From assembly GCF_000755285.1 (NCBI RefSeq), contig NZ_BBMK01000009.1, positions 1-64,000 on the forward strand: DNA of 64,000 nucleotides, given 5' to 3'. The stretch comes from Nonlabens ulvanivorans (lineage in GTDB: Bacteria > Bacteroidota > Bacteroidia > Flavobacteriales > Flavobacteriaceae). A model generated the notes under the pieces. It was not told the origin of the DNA. It saw nothing but the letters and a program-made list of their open reading frames with translations, and searched no databases. A program made the translations under genes and the position numbers. Below are positions 29,264-39,800 of this stretch, piece by piece; the first letter of the stretch is position 1, and each line of letters opens with the position of its first letter.

Positions 29264-29466
29264 AAAATAAAAGTAGGCTATTTGCTTTACTTAACTATTG
29301 CCAAAAATAATATATATCCTGAAAAAAGCATAGCCCATATTAATATTTATATGTATTATTGTATCACCGATTGGTTAACCATCTCTTACTAGGTTAACTA
29401 ACCCCAAAATAATTTCTTATTCTTTCGGTTCATCTATAGAATGATATATCACACACATTATAATTT

Positions 29467-31170
29467 ATGTTTCAAATCGCTGATTTAAAATCAAAAAAGC
29501 TACCTGAATTACAGGAAATAGCTAAAGGACTTAACGTACCTAAATACAAGCAGCTCAGAAAATTAGACCTCGTATATAAAATACTAGATCTCCAAGCCGC
29601 AAATCCAGATGTGGTAAAAAAGCTAGATGTTGAAGCTACACCTACTCCAGTAGAAAAAGCACCTGTTGCTGAGAAAAAAGAAGCTCCTAAGCAACAGCGC
29701 AAGCCGAATCCAAGACCTAGAAAAACGGTGGATAAGAAAGAAGAACCTAAAGAGAGCAACACAAACTCTAATAAAGAGGAAAATAATAAAAAGGAAGTCG
29801 CTCCAAAAAAAGAGGCTCGCACGCCACGTCCTAAGCAAAATGACAATCGCAATGAGAAGTCTGATCGCTCAAATGACAAAAAGCCTAAAAACTCGCAAAA
29901 CGATAAAAGCGATAAACGCACTGATCAAAACGGTGATCGTAACGATAGAAACGATCGTAACAACCGTAATAAAAATCAGCGGAACAATAATCAAAACAAT
30001 GTTCCTAAAGGAAATAAGGACACCCGTAATCGCTACCGTGATCCTGATTTTGAATTTGATGGAATTATTGAAAGTGAAGGCTGTCTAGACATGATGCCTG
30101 ATGGATATGGATTCTTGCGCAGTAGTGACTATAACTACCTAGCTTCACCAGATGACATCTATGTATCACAATCGCAAGTACGCCTATTTGGACTTAAAAC
30201 AGGTGACACCGTTTTAGGTATGGTGCGCCCACCTAAAGAAGGTGAAAAATACTTTCCATTAATTAAAATTATTAAAATTAATGGCTTAGACCCTAGCGTG
30301 GTAAGAGATCGCGTTTCTTTTGAACACTTGACACCACTATTTCCTGATGAGAAATTCAATATAGCAGAACGTCAATCATCTCTATCAACACGAATAATGG
30401 ATCTTTTTGCCCCTATTGGTAAAGGTCAACGTGGAATGATTGTAGCACAACCTAAAACTGGTAAAACGATGTTATTAAAAGACATCGCAAATGCAATTGC
30501 AGCAAACCATCCAGAGGTTTACCAGCTCGTTCTACTTATTGATGAACGTCCAGAAGAAGTAACCGACATGCAACGTAATGTTGATGGTGAGGTTATCGCA
30601 TCTACTTTTGACAAAGAAGCTCATGATCACGTGAAAGTGGCTAACATTGTTTTAGAGAAAGCAAAGCGCATGGTAGAATGTGGACACGATGTTGTAATAC
30701 TTCTAGACTCTATTACACGTCTTGCCAGAGCTTATAATACAGTGCAACCTGCAAGTGGTAAAGTTTTATCTGGTGGTGTAGATGCAAATGCATTACATAA
30801 ACCTAAAAGATTCTTTGGAGCCGCACGTAATATAGAAGGTGGTGGGTCTTTAACTATTATAGCTACAGCACTAACAGAAACTGGTTCTAAAATGGATGAA
30901 GTGATTTTTGAAGAATTCAAAGGAACTGGTAACATGGAATTACAACTAGATCGTAACATATCAAATAGACGTATTTTCCCTGCCATAGACCTTACCTCTT
31001 CCTCCACAAGACGTGATGACCTATTATTAGATGAACAAGCCATTAAGCATATGTGGATTTTAAGAAAATATCTTGCAGACATGAACGCAGTAGAAGCTAT
31101 GGAATTTATCTCTCAACGAATGAAACAAACTCGTAATAACGAAGAATTTCTTGCAACTATGAATAGTTAA
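29467..31170 (+). CDS. rho: Transcription termination factor Rho
   Basis: 567 aa hexameric RNA helicase. Rho N-domain at residues 1-40 ([16 protein letters not shown]). A low-complexity insert at ~45-195 is rich in Lys, Glu, Asn, Asp and Arg (repeats like [12 protein letters not shown]). The cold-shock-like RNA-binding domain at ~200-275 includes [29 protein letters not shown]. The ATPase core has the P-loop [12 protein letters not shown], Walker [17 protein letters not shown] and the Q/R loops. The core is intact. The insert is common in Bacteroidota Rho and adds disordered basic sequence that may bind RNA or phase-separate (inference). It ends at a strong terminator. Confidence 0.95.
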   Translation: MFQIADLKSKKLPELQEIAKGLNVPKYKQLRKLDLVYKILDLQAANPDVVKKLDVEATPTPVEKAPVAEKKEAPKQQRKPNPRPRKTVDKKEEPKESNTNSNKEENNKKEVAPKKEARTPRPKQNDNRNEKSDRSNDKKPKNSQNDKSDKRTDQNGDRNDRNDRNNRNKNQRNNNQNNVPKGNKDTRNRYRDPDFEFDGIIESEGCLDMMPDGYGFLRSSDYNYLASPDDIYVSQSQVRLFGLKTGDTVLGMVRPPKEGEKYFPLIKIIKINGLDPSVVRDRVSFEHLTPLFPDEKFNIAERQSSLSTRIMDLFAPIGKGQRGMIVAQPKTGKTMLLKDIANAIAANHPEVYQLVLLIDERPEEVTDMQRNVDGEVIASTFDKEAHDHVKVANIVLEKAKRMVECGHDVVILLDSITRLARAYNTVQPASGKVLSGGVDANALHKPKRFFGAARNIEGGGSLTIIATALTETGSKMDEVIFEEFKGTGNMELQLDRNISNRRIFPAIDLTSSSTRRDDLLLDEQAIKHMWILRKYLADMNAVEAMEFISQRMKQTRNNEEFLATMNS

Positions 31171-31191
31171 CAATAAAGTAAATATCAATTT

Positions 31192-31224
31192 AAAAGAGCT
31201 TATATCATTATAAGCTCTTTTTTT
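31192..31224 (+). terminator. Rho-independent terminator of rho
   Basis: AAAAGAGCTTATA / TATAAGCTCTTTT stem, TCAT loop, T7 tail. Confidence 0.9.
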
Positions 31225-31337
31225 GTGCTTTGGTGAAAATGGTTCACTTATAAACTAATGGATTAGCACTAATAGAATTGATATTAAAAATAAATAATCA
31301 CTATTTTTAAAGATATTTTACCCTAAAAATCAAAACT

Positions 31338-31925
31338 TTGAAACACACCATATTAATAATCAGCTCTTTATTATGTTTAAACGCCCTTGCACAAGAAAAT
31401 GAACCCGCGCAAGAGACTACTATCAAAGCAAAATTTGAACAAACAATTGAGGAAGCAAATCGCTATCAAGATTTTAAAGTAATAAAACAAAGTAAACTTC
31501 AAGAACTTAAAAAAGAAACTGTAGAGCGCATTGATGGCCTTAAAGATTCTATTAAGGTATTAGAAGAACAGATAATCACGAAAGACAAAAACACCATAGA
31601 TCTAGAAGAGCAAATTACATTAAAAGACGCTGCTTTGGAAAAAGTTGATCAAGAAAAGGATTCTATTTCTCTATTTGGGATCATGCTTGATAAGGTTACC
31701 TATAATTTAATCCTATGGTCTATTATTGGTGTATTGCTGCTAACCCTCACGATTTTTATATTTAAATATCGTAGTAGCAACGAAATCACCAATGTTTCAC
31801 AAACCAATTTAAAACTTGCTGAAGAAGAACTTGAAAGTTATAAACGTAGATCCTTAGAAAAGGAGCAACAATTAAGTAGACAATTAATGGATGAGCGCAA
31901 AAAAAACCCTAACAATAATTTATAG
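31338..31925 (+). CDS. Coiled-coil membrane protein (often mislabelled tRNA methyltransferase)
   Basis: 195 aa, TTG start. Signal peptide TILIISSLLCLNALAQ, then a long coiled coil (~30-110, with EQTIEEANRYQDFKVIKQSKLQELKKE and heptads of E/K/L), one membrane helix (LILWSIIGVLLLTLTIFIFKY, ~125-147) and a basic C-terminal helix (EEELESYKRRSLEKEQQLSRQL). I recall this family in flavobacteria under a tRNA guanine methyltransferase name, which the sequence does not support: there is no SAM-binding motif. Function unknown. Confidence 0.7.
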   Translation: MKHTILIISSLLCLNALAQENEPAQETTIKAKFEQTIEEANRYQDFKVIKQSKLQELKKETVERIDGLKDSIKVLEEQIITKDKNTIDLEEQITLKDAALEKVDQEKDSISLFGIMLDKVTYNLILWSIIGVLLLTLTIFIFKYRSSNEITNVSQTNLKLAEEELESYKRRSLEKEQQLSRQLMDERKKNPNNNL

Positions 31926-31946
31926 ATTAACACTTATTAAAAACAT

Positions 31947-31980
31947 AAAAAGGTCTTTTGCGTTGCAGAAAGACCTTTTT
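31947..31980 (+). terminator. Rho-independent terminator
   Basis: AAAAAGGTCTTTT-like arm and AGAAAGACCTTTTT arm with a GCGTTGC loop; follows the coiled-coil gene. Confidence 0.8.
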
Positions 31981-32097
31981 ATTTAAAATGAGACATCCCG
32001 TTTTTTAAAATACATGATAAAACCGTTATTGGATAGTCATTCTAAAGCATGATATTATTCACTATTTAGAATTTATAAAATATTAAATTTGAAGAAT

Positions 32098-32128
32098 AAA
32101 AAAAGCCTCTCATAAATGAAAGGCTTTT
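32098..32128 (-). terminator. Terminator of rpsT
   Basis: On the minus strand, AAAAGCCTTTCATTTATGAGAGGCTTTTTTT: a 7-bp stem ending in T7. Confidence 0.75.
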
Positions 32129-32149
32129 AATTTGTACTGATGTCAAACA

Positions 32150-32401
32150 CTATAAAGCATTTACAAACTTAGCAAGCTTTGATTTAATATTTGAAGCCTT
32201 GTTATCATGAATGATATTACGCTTAGCAAGCTTATCTATCATAGACGTAACTTCTACATAAAGCTTTTGAGCTTCAGACTTATCTTCAGTCTCACGTAAT
32301 TTCTTGATAGCGTTACGAGTTGTTTTGTGTTGATACTTATTTCTAAGTCGAGCAACTTCGTTTCTTCTAATTCTCTTTAAAGCACTTTTATGATTTGCCA
32401 T
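32150..32401 (-). CDS. rpsT: 30S ribosomal protein S20
   Basis: 83 aa, all-alpha and highly basic. Family pattern: [22 protein letters not shown] at the start, then [12 protein letters not shown], the [21 protein letters not shown] end. Binds 16S rRNA early in 30S assembly. It lies 40 bp downstream of tRNA-Glu on the same strand and may be cotranscribed with it, since no separate promoter is evident. Confidence 0.95.
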   Translation of the reverse strand: MANHKSALKRIRRNEVARLRNKYQHKTTRNAIKKLRETEDKSEAQKLYVEVTSMIDKLAKRNIIHDNKASNIKSKLAKFVNAL

Positions 32402-32440
32402 ATACTTTCTAAATGTGGTTTATTAAAACCTAATTTGTTG

Positions 32441-32514
32441 TAGCCCGTAGGGAATCGAACCCCCCCTCTTACATGGATGAAAACCATGCGTCCTAGCCGA
32501 TAGACGAACGGGCC
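32441..32514 (-). tRNA. tRNA-Glu (anticodon TTC), T-arm distorted
   Basis: Acceptor stem GGCCCGT / ACGGGCT with discriminator A (one G-U pair). Anticodon arm CATGG-TTTTCAT-CCATG gives the TTC anticodon. The D arm GTCTATCGGCTAGGAC is normal. No encoded CCA. The T arm reads GGGGGGG-TTCGATT-CCCT; a normal molecule needs AGGGG-TTCGATT-CCCCT. The G run is therefore 3 too long and the C run 1 too short, so the T stem cannot form properly. This is strong evidence that the homopolymer lengths in this assembly are unreliable. Confidence 0.88.
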
Positions 32515-32541
32515 ATTAATGTTTTGCTCGTTTAGCGGATG

Positions 32542-32572
32542 CAAAAATAAACACTTTTTTCAATCCCGCAAA
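32542..32572 (-). promoter_or_regulatory. Promoter of tRNA-Glu (TTTG-N19-TATTTTTG)
   Basis: The minus strand carries TTTG (32569-32572), 19 nt, then TATTTTTG (32542-32549), the full Bacteroidota -33/-7 consensus, with the tRNA 5' end about 23 nt beyond the likely start site. Confidence 0.7.
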
Positions 32573-32601
32573 CATCAAGGGCAACTTTTTTTAAAAAAAA
32601 A

Positions 32602-34080
32602 TTAATAAGCCTTTGCAAATAACACTCTTTTTGAGGATTTATTACCGCTAAAAACACACTTACCATCCTCATTTACAGAGTCTAACGGAACACATCTAAT
32701 AGTAGCCTTAGTAATCTCTTTTATTTTATCCTCAGTTTCAATTGTACCATCCCAATGCGCAGAAATGAATCCTCCTTTATTTTCAAGCACATCTTTAAAC
32801 TCTTCAAAAGTATCCACTTTTGTAGTATGCGTGTTTTTATAATCTAACGCTCTATTATATAAAGAAGACTGTATCTCTTCTAATAGCACGACCACTTTAT
32901 CTTCAATTCCATCGATTGTAGTTGTCTCTTTAGAAAGAGTATCCCTTCTAGCTAACTCTACTGTTCCGTTCTCAAGGTCCCTAGTCCCTATCGCAATCCT
33001 TAATGGAACACCTTGTAATTCATGCTGAGCAAATTTTGCACCTGGTCTTAAGGTATCTCTCTTGTCATATTTAACGGTAACACCTTTTGATCTTAAAGAC
33101 TTCATCAGATGGTTAACAACATTTGTAATCTCTTCAAATTGCTCATCTGTTTTAAAAATAGGCACTATGACAATTTGATTAGGCGCTAAGTTTGGAGGCA
33201 AAACCAATCCCTTATCATCACTATGAGTCATAATAAGTGCACCCATTAGACGTGTGGAAACGCCCCATGAAGTTGCCCAAACATATTCTTGCTTCCCTTC
33301 TTTTGAAGTAAACTTAACATCAAAAGCTTTAGCGAAGTTCTGACCTAGAAAGTGCGATGTCCCAGCTTGCAATGCTTTACCATCTTGCATTAAAGCTTCT
33401 ATACAATAAGTTTCGTCTGCGCCTGCAAAACGCTCGCTCTCTGTCTTAAGTCCTTTAACTACAGGTATTGCCATAAAATTTTGAGCAAACTCTGCATAGA
33501 TATCATTCATCTGTTCTGCCTCTGCAATAGCTTCCTCTTTGGTTGAATGAGCAGTATGTCCTTCTTGCCACAAAAATTCTGCTGTACGCAAAAATAATCT
33601 AGTACGCATTTCCCATCTCACTACATTGGCCCATTGATTGATCAATAATGGTAAATCTCTATAAGATTGAATCCACCCTTTATAGGTATTCCAAATTATA
33701 GCTTCACTAGTAGGTCTAACAACAAGTTCTTCCTCTAATTTAGCATCAGGATCTACCCTTAACTTACCTGGGTTGTCAGGATCGTTTTGCAATCTATAAT
33801 GTGTTACAACAGCACATTCTTTTGCAAATCCTTCTGCATTTTTCTCTTCAGCTTCAAAAAGACTTTTAGGAACAAAAAGCGGAAAATAAGCATTTTGATG
33901 ACCTGTCTCTTTAAACATACGATCTAATTCTGCCTGCATCTTTTCCCATATAGCATAACCATACGGCTTGATAACCATACATCCTCTAACCGCACTATTT
34001 TCAGCTAGATCTGCTTTTACAACTAGCTCATTATACCATTTTGAATAGTCTTCACTTCTACTGGTTAAGTTCTTTCCCAT
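32602..34080 (-). CDS. proS: Prolyl-tRNA synthetase (short, eukaryote-like type)
   Basis: 492 aa class II synthetase. Motif 1 region [17 protein letters not shown], motif 2 in [37 protein letters not shown] with [16 protein letters not shown], motif 3 in [27 protein letters not shown]. The anticodon-binding domain begins at ~285, followed by the zinc-binding-like C-terminal extension. It lacks the editing insert found in the E. coli-type enzyme. A tyrosine-type terminus (FAKAY) is typical of this ProRS type. It charges tRNA-Pro in the cytosol. Confidence 0.95.
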   Translation of the reverse strand: MGKNLTSRSEDYSKWYNELVVKADLAENSAVRGCMVIKPYGYAIWEKMQAELDRMFKETGHQNAYFPLFVPKSLFEAEEKNAEGFAKECAVVTHYRLQNDPDNPGKLRVDPDAKLEEELVVRPTSEAIIWNTYKGWIQSYRDLPLLINQWANVVRWEMRTRLFLRTAEFLWQEGHTAHSTKEEAIAEAEQMNDIYAEFAQNFMAIPVVKGLKTESERFAGADETYCIEALMQDGKALQAGTSHFLGQNFAKAFDVKFTSKEGKQEYVWATSWGVSTRLMGALIMTHSDDKGLVLPPNLAPNQIVIVPIFKTDEQFEEITNVVNHLMKSLRSKGVTVKYDKRDTLRPGAKFAQHELQGVPLRIAIGTRDLENGTVELARRDTLSKETTTIDGIEDKVVVLLEEIQSSLYNRALDYKNTHTTKVDTFEEFKDVLENKGGFISAHWDGTIETEDKIKEITKATIRCVPLDSVNEDGKCVFSGNKSSKRVLFAKAY

Positions 34081-34189
34081 GTACTTTATTTTGGCACAAA
34101 ACTTGATAATTATAATTAAGTTTTGTTAAAAGGTTTATTTAGCCCTCAAAACTACTTATTTTTATACTATCATCATAAATTATTACGCT

Positions 34190-35216
34190 ATGAGAACATC
34201 TACTTTAAAATTTTCGAAATCAACGAGCATTTATGCCCTATTGGCATTGATGATTACCATAACATCTTGTGGCTCTTTTGATGCGGTATCCTATAATGAT
34301 GGAATCTACGGTGATAGCTATGAAGAGGAAGAAATAGAAGAAGTAAGCTATGAGGAGAATAGCGGCTCCTATTACAAAAATTTATTTGCGGAAAAAGCAG
34401 AACAATACGGACAAAACTTTAGTCAAGACAGCGTTTTTACAGATGTAGATAATTATTCTTCTCAAAGTTATGACCAATCTAATCCAGATTATACATCCAA
34501 TTATGGTGGTGGAGAGAGCGGCTTTGGAGAAAATCCAAATTCTGTTGTGATTAACTATTACGATAATGGTTGGAATAATTGGGGGGGTTATAACACCGGA
34601 TTTGCATGGGGATGGCAACCAGGAATAGGATGGAATAGCTGGAACCGACCTTTTGGATGGAATAGACCTTGGGGGGGCTGGAACACGGGGATACGCTTGG
34701 GGAAATCCATGGCTAAGAGCTTACGGCTGGAATTCAGGCTTTGGATGGAATGGATTTTATGGAGGATGGAATGGATTCTACGGTGGTTGGAACAACGGAT
34801 GGGGTAATTATTACAATAGAAATAATTATGCTTTCGTAAATGGAAATAGAAATTACTATGGTAGAAATACCATTGGGAATTCGTCAAGAAATTCAAGAGG
34901 AACAACGTCTGTTAACAATAGAAACACCACCAGACGCAACGTAGGTAGAGGTACAAATGGCGTAAGTAGAGGTAGATCAACTACTGCAACCAACTCTCGC
35001 AGTACAAGTAGAAACAGCACAGGAGTATCAAGACATAGCTCTACAAGATCTAGCAACACAACAGCAAGAAGTAATTCATCGAGCCGTTCATCAAGAAGTA
35101 GTACGACAGGACGTTCTAGCTCAAGCACGAGAAGCTCTTCTAGCTCTACGAGATCATCTAGTAGCTCATCTGGAAGATCATCTAGCGGAACAAGATCTAG
35201 TGGTCGTAGAGGATAG
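34190..35216 (+). CDS. Lipoprotein with Trp/Gly/Asn-rich and Ser/Arg-rich regions (frameshifted)
   Basis: N-terminal lipoprotein signal (LMITITSCGSFD, Cys near residue 27), an acidic stretch (YEEEEIEEVSYEEN), then short WN/GW/NG units (YDNGWNNWGGYNTG, GWQPGIGWNSWNRPFGWN, YGGWNGFYGGWNNGWGNYYNRNN). It ends with ~100 residues rich in Ser, Arg and Thr. Two pieces (34190-34807, 34653-35216) join if the G4 at 34687-34690 is G3, giving WNTGYAWGNPWLRAYGWNSG. It also carries two G7 runs (34581-34587, 34671-34677). A surface-exposed, low-complexity, possibly adhesive protein; the flanking porin gene starts 22 bp later. No assigned family. Confidence 0.75.
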
Positions 35217-35237
35217 TTTTAAACCCATTATTTTATT

Positions 35238-36761
35238 ATGAAAAAATCAATATTATTATGCGCTTGCCTTTTAGGCGCATTAAGCAGTTATGGACAAACT
35301 GTAGCAGACGGATTATTATACGGTCAACAAGGTTCTTATGGGACAGCTCGCTATCGTAGTATGAGTGGAGCCTTTGGCGCTCTAGGAGGAGATCTTACAG
35401 CAATAGGTAGTAACCCAGCGGGATCTGTAATATTTACTAATCATTATGCTAGTGTATCGCTTGGTTACACAGGTAATCAAACAGATAGTAATTTTAACAG
35501 CTCATTTGCAGTAAATAATGATAACGACTTTACCCTAAACCAAGCTGGTGCAGTGTTAGTTTATAAAAATCAAAATGAAAATGCTGCTGTGACCAAGTTC
35601 TCTTTTGGACTTAATTATGACGACACTCGTAATTATGATAATAATGTTTTTATAGCTGGCACTAATAACATTTCTATTTCTGAATATTTTTTAAGCTTTG
35701 CAAACGGAGTTGAATTAGACAATTTTCAATTAAGCCCGACGAAACAGTTTCTGGCCTTTATCGATTTTTGGGTGAAGACCAAGGATTTGGTGTACAACAG
35801 GGCTTCTTAGGTTATCAGTCATTTGTCATAGATGCCGTTGATAATAACGATGAATTTAATACCGCTTATGTTTCTAATACTGGATCAGGTACGTTTGATC
35901 AACAACTATCTCAAAATACTTCTGGATATCAAAGTAAATTATCTTTTAATGGGGGGGCATTAGAAATTAAAAACAGATTAAGTTTAGGTCTTAACATCAA
36001 TACTCACTATATAGACTATCAGCGTTCTACATCATTTTCAGAACATAATAATAATGGAGCTTTAGTAGATGCCGTAAGGTTTAACAATTTTCTAGATGTT
36101 CAAGCTTCTGGTATTTCTCTTCAAGTAGGTGCTATAGCAAAAGTAACCGATGCTATTAGAGTAGGTGCAGCATATGAATCTCCTACTTGGTATGACGTTG
36201 AAGAATCAATAACACAATCTGTATCTGCGCGACGTTCTGATGGAAGTGGCGGCACTATAACCGAAATTATAGACCCTAATGTAGTCAATATTTTTGCACC
36301 ATACGATTTAAGAACACCTGGTAGTATAAGTGGAAGTCTTGCCTATATTTTTGGAAAGAAAGGGTTAATAAGCATAGACTACAGTTCTAGAAATTATTCT
36401 AGTTTAAAGTTCAAACCATCAAACGAACCTCTTTTTGCCGAAAACAATCAACAAATCGACCAAGATTTAACTAATGCTGGCACATTACGTATTGGTGGAG
36501 AATACAGAGTTAGCAACTGGTCCTTAAGAGCTGGTTATCGCAATGAGCAATCTCCTTATAAAAATAAGGACATTATGGATGACCTTACTGGATATAGTCT
36601 AGGTTTGGGATATACATGGGGGACAAACGTCTCTAGATATCTCTTATGATCGTGCAGAAAGAGACTACAGCCAGCAACTATTTCAATCTGGTTTAACATC
36701 TAGCGCAGCTATAAACAACGTACAAAATAATATTATTGCTACTATAGGCTTTAACTTCTAA
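35238..36761 (+). CDS. OmpP1/FadL-like outer-membrane protein (frameshifted)
   Basis: Signal peptide LLCACLLGALSSYGQT, then SYGTARYRSMSGAFGALGGDLTAIGSNPAGSVIF, the N-terminal plug pattern of this porin family. Two slips break it. C3 at 35735-35737 should be C4, giving QLSPDETVSGLYRFLGEDQGFGVQQGFLGYQ. G5 at 36618-36622 should be G4, giving YTWGQTSLDISYDRAERDYSQQLF and the natural end IIATIGFNF at 36761, with a terminal Phe as in most outer-membrane barrels. G7 at 35951-35957 adds one Gly (FNGGALE). About 507 aa; may transport hydrophobic compounds. Confidence 0.9.
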
Positions 36762-36777
36762 GATTACAAGCCTTATT

Positions 36778-36813
36778 AAAAAAGCTTTGAGAAATATCTC
36801 AAAGGCTTTTTTA
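36778..36813 (+). terminator. Rho-independent terminator of the OmpP1 gene
   Basis: AAAAAAGCTTTGAGA / TCTCAAAGGCTTTTTT stem with an AATA loop and T tail; 17 bp after the stop. Confidence 0.85.
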
Positions 36814-36852
36814 ATTTTAATATATATTGAGTCTGATTAGATATTTTTATTA

Positions 36853-36868
36853 CGCTTTCGCGAAAGCG
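36853..36868. repeat. CGCTTTCGCGAAAGCG palindrome (intergenic)
   Basis: Perfect copy, with ATTA..TAAT longer arms, in the gap between convergent genes. Confidence 0.95.
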
Positions 36869-36891
36869 TAATAACATTAACCATAGCATGA

Positions 36892-39800
36892 TTATCGCTT
36901 CATAGCAAAATGACCGGTAGCGATGCCTTTTCTACCATCTTGCTCATACTCTATTTTAAACCAGTAATCTGAACTAGGTAATGGTTGTCCATTATAATTC
37001 CCATCCCATCCTGGACCAGTTGTGTCTAGTTGTTTTAATAACTTACCATATCGATCAAATATATACAGTGTTGTTACAGGTAAGCGATCAGCACCTATAA
37101 TATTCCACGTATCATGATAACCATCATTGTTAGGTGTAAAGTAGTCTGGATAACCGAAAACAAAGACCTCAACTATTATTTCACCACAACCAGAACGCTC
37201 TGCAATAGTTACATTATGTAATCCTGGTGATACGTTATTAAATATACCGTTATTGACATAAGGACCATCATCCAATCTGAACCAATATTCATCTGGTCCT
37301 GTAGCAGTAGCAATTATCTGATGATCTACTGCATAGGTTTCTGTTGTTACGTCAACACTATATGCTGTAGGAATACCTGATTGCCTCACATTAGTCGTAG
37401 TTGAATTATCACAACCAGTCGCAATGTTAGTAACGACTACTTCATAATCACCAGGCTCAATTGCATCGTGTGATGCGCTACTAGATCCTGAAATAACAGC
37501 TCCATTTAAAAACCACTCAAAGGTATAATCCGTGTTGTTCAAACCAGTATCTAGAACCTCTGGACCATTTAATAAAACTCCATTATTATCAATACATAAA
37601 ACGTATTGAGATAACAAGCTAGGTTGTGGTAATGAATCGATAATTAAATTTACAGTGGTAAAACTTACACAATCTGTATTATCGTCTTCTACTCTTATGA
37701 ATAAAGTAGTATCTGAACTGTATGTATAAGTGGATGCTACTGCGTTTGAATTATTATCGGCATCGGCTTGTGATTCATGATAACTCACAGTAACTCCTGT
37801 TTGAGTACCGATAACCTGTGTAGTAACTGGCACTAAATCTGCAATAGCATTTCCAGTACCGTCATCACAGTTGTTACATCTAAAGGCATTACAACCACTG
37901 GCGCAGCAACCGCATCTATGATAAAATCACCTATTGCATAACAACCAGAAGCATTAGTAAGTCTATAACTTATAGTTTGAGGATTTGCCGTATTAGAGTA
38001 AGAGTTTTCATCTAAAGCATTGTTATTATTTAAAGCATCTGCATCAGAAGCATAATATAATACGGTCACACCGGTCTGGCCATTTATAATTTCAGACTCA
38101 CGATCACTTAAAGAGAAAATCGCCACCGTATCACCATCTTCATCACATTCCTCAAGATTAGAAACTGTTGCTATAGCTGGAATAGCATCTACTATTAAAT
38201 CAAAACTAGTTGTGTTATAACATCCTGTATTAATGTTTTCTACTCTTACATAAATAGTTTCTGGCGAAGTTGTATTATCATAAGCGTCGCAATTGATGGT
38301 GTATCAGCATCTGCATTTGCCTGACTTGTATGATAGGTAAATATAAAATCTGCTGGTACAAGACCATTAAGAATTGCAGCCTCATTAAGAGTCAAGTCAA
38401 AATTCTCTACACCATCACCACTAGGGTCGTCACATAATTGTAAATCTCCAGCTGTAGCAATAGTAGGTGCTGGGTTTAATATTAAATCAAAACTAGTCGT
38501 CGTATAACAATCAGTATTATTAACATTTTCTGCACGAACATAAATTGTTTGTGGACTTGAAGTATTTCCATAGCTTAAAGCTAAAGAACCAGTGTCCGCA
38601 TCAGCATCTGCTTGTGATGCATGATAAGTCACTTCAACATCAGCAGGTAATTGTGTTCCTAAAACTGTTGCTGTTTGTGCAGATAAGTCGAATAGCTCAG
38701 TACCATCATTTGAAGAATCATCACACAATGTCATATCAGTAACCGGATTTGCAACAGCCGTAGGACTCACTTCAATATCAAAGGTACCCGTTGCATAACA
38801 ATTCATATTTCCATTAGGAGAAATCCTAACGTAAATTGTTTCAACAGGAGTTAATACATTGGTATAACTAGCAGGATTAGGAATGGACGCCGTATTCATA
38901 TCTGCATCCATCTGAGTATTATGATAAGTAATCGTGAAATCTGCTGGATTTTGAGTGCCTAAAATATCAGTTTCATTGCTTGTTATATTAAAAGTTTCAA
39001 AACCATCATTATTTGGATCATCACAAAGCATTATTGTCTGAGCTGTATTAAATACCGCTTGAGGATCTACTCTAATTAAAAATGAAGTTGTGTTATAACA
39101 TGTATCGTTAAGAATACTCTCAACACGAACGTATATAGTTTCTGGTCCAGTACCAGCGTTCATATAACCACTACTTGTTAAAGCACCAGTATCAGCATCT
39201 GCATCAGATTGTGAAATATGATAGGAAATATTAAAATCTGCAAGGCTTTGTGTGCCTAGCACCATACTATTTCTAGAAGAAAGTATAAAATTTGCTATAC
39301 CATCATTAGAAATGTCATCACAAGAAATCATATCCATAGGCATATTCGCCACAGGTGTAGGTGAAACAGTGATATCAAAACTTCCTGTATCATTACATGT
39401 GGCATCTGTAACACTTTCTATGCGTACATAAATGGTTTCTGCTGGTGTCTGCACATTTACATAACTAGTAGGATTAGGTATTTCATTGACTCCTGCATCA
39501 GCATCTAACTGACTTGTATGATAAGTAACCGTAAAATCCATAGCAGATTGACTACCCAATATTCCGGCCTCTTGCGATGTTAAATCAAAAGTCTCAAACC
39601 CATCATTACTAGGATCGTCACATAAATCTATATCAGGCACGGTATTATAGGTCGCGCTACCTACAGAGATATCAAACGACTCTACAACCACACACATAGT
39701 TGTGCTATCTGTAATTGCCGCATATATAGTTTGTGGATTTGATGTATTTGTATAAGCTGTAGGTGTTGTTATTGCTCCTACTCCATTCTCTGCATCCGAC

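Noticed and set aside
29472-29921. 149-aa minus-strand ORF opposite rho
   Set aside because: Ser/Phe/Leu-rich antisense shadow of the Lys/Asn/Glu-rich Rho insert; the reading frame is open because of the composition of the sense strand.
31338-31925. tRNA (guanine-N1)-methyltransferase
   Set aside because: A common database name for this family; the sequence shows a signal peptide, coiled coil and one membrane helix, but no SAM-binding or TrmD knot motif.
34856-35128. 90-aa Leu/Val-rich minus-strand ORF
   Set aside because: Antisense of the Ser/Arg/Thr-rich tail of the lipoprotein; no start context or homology signal.
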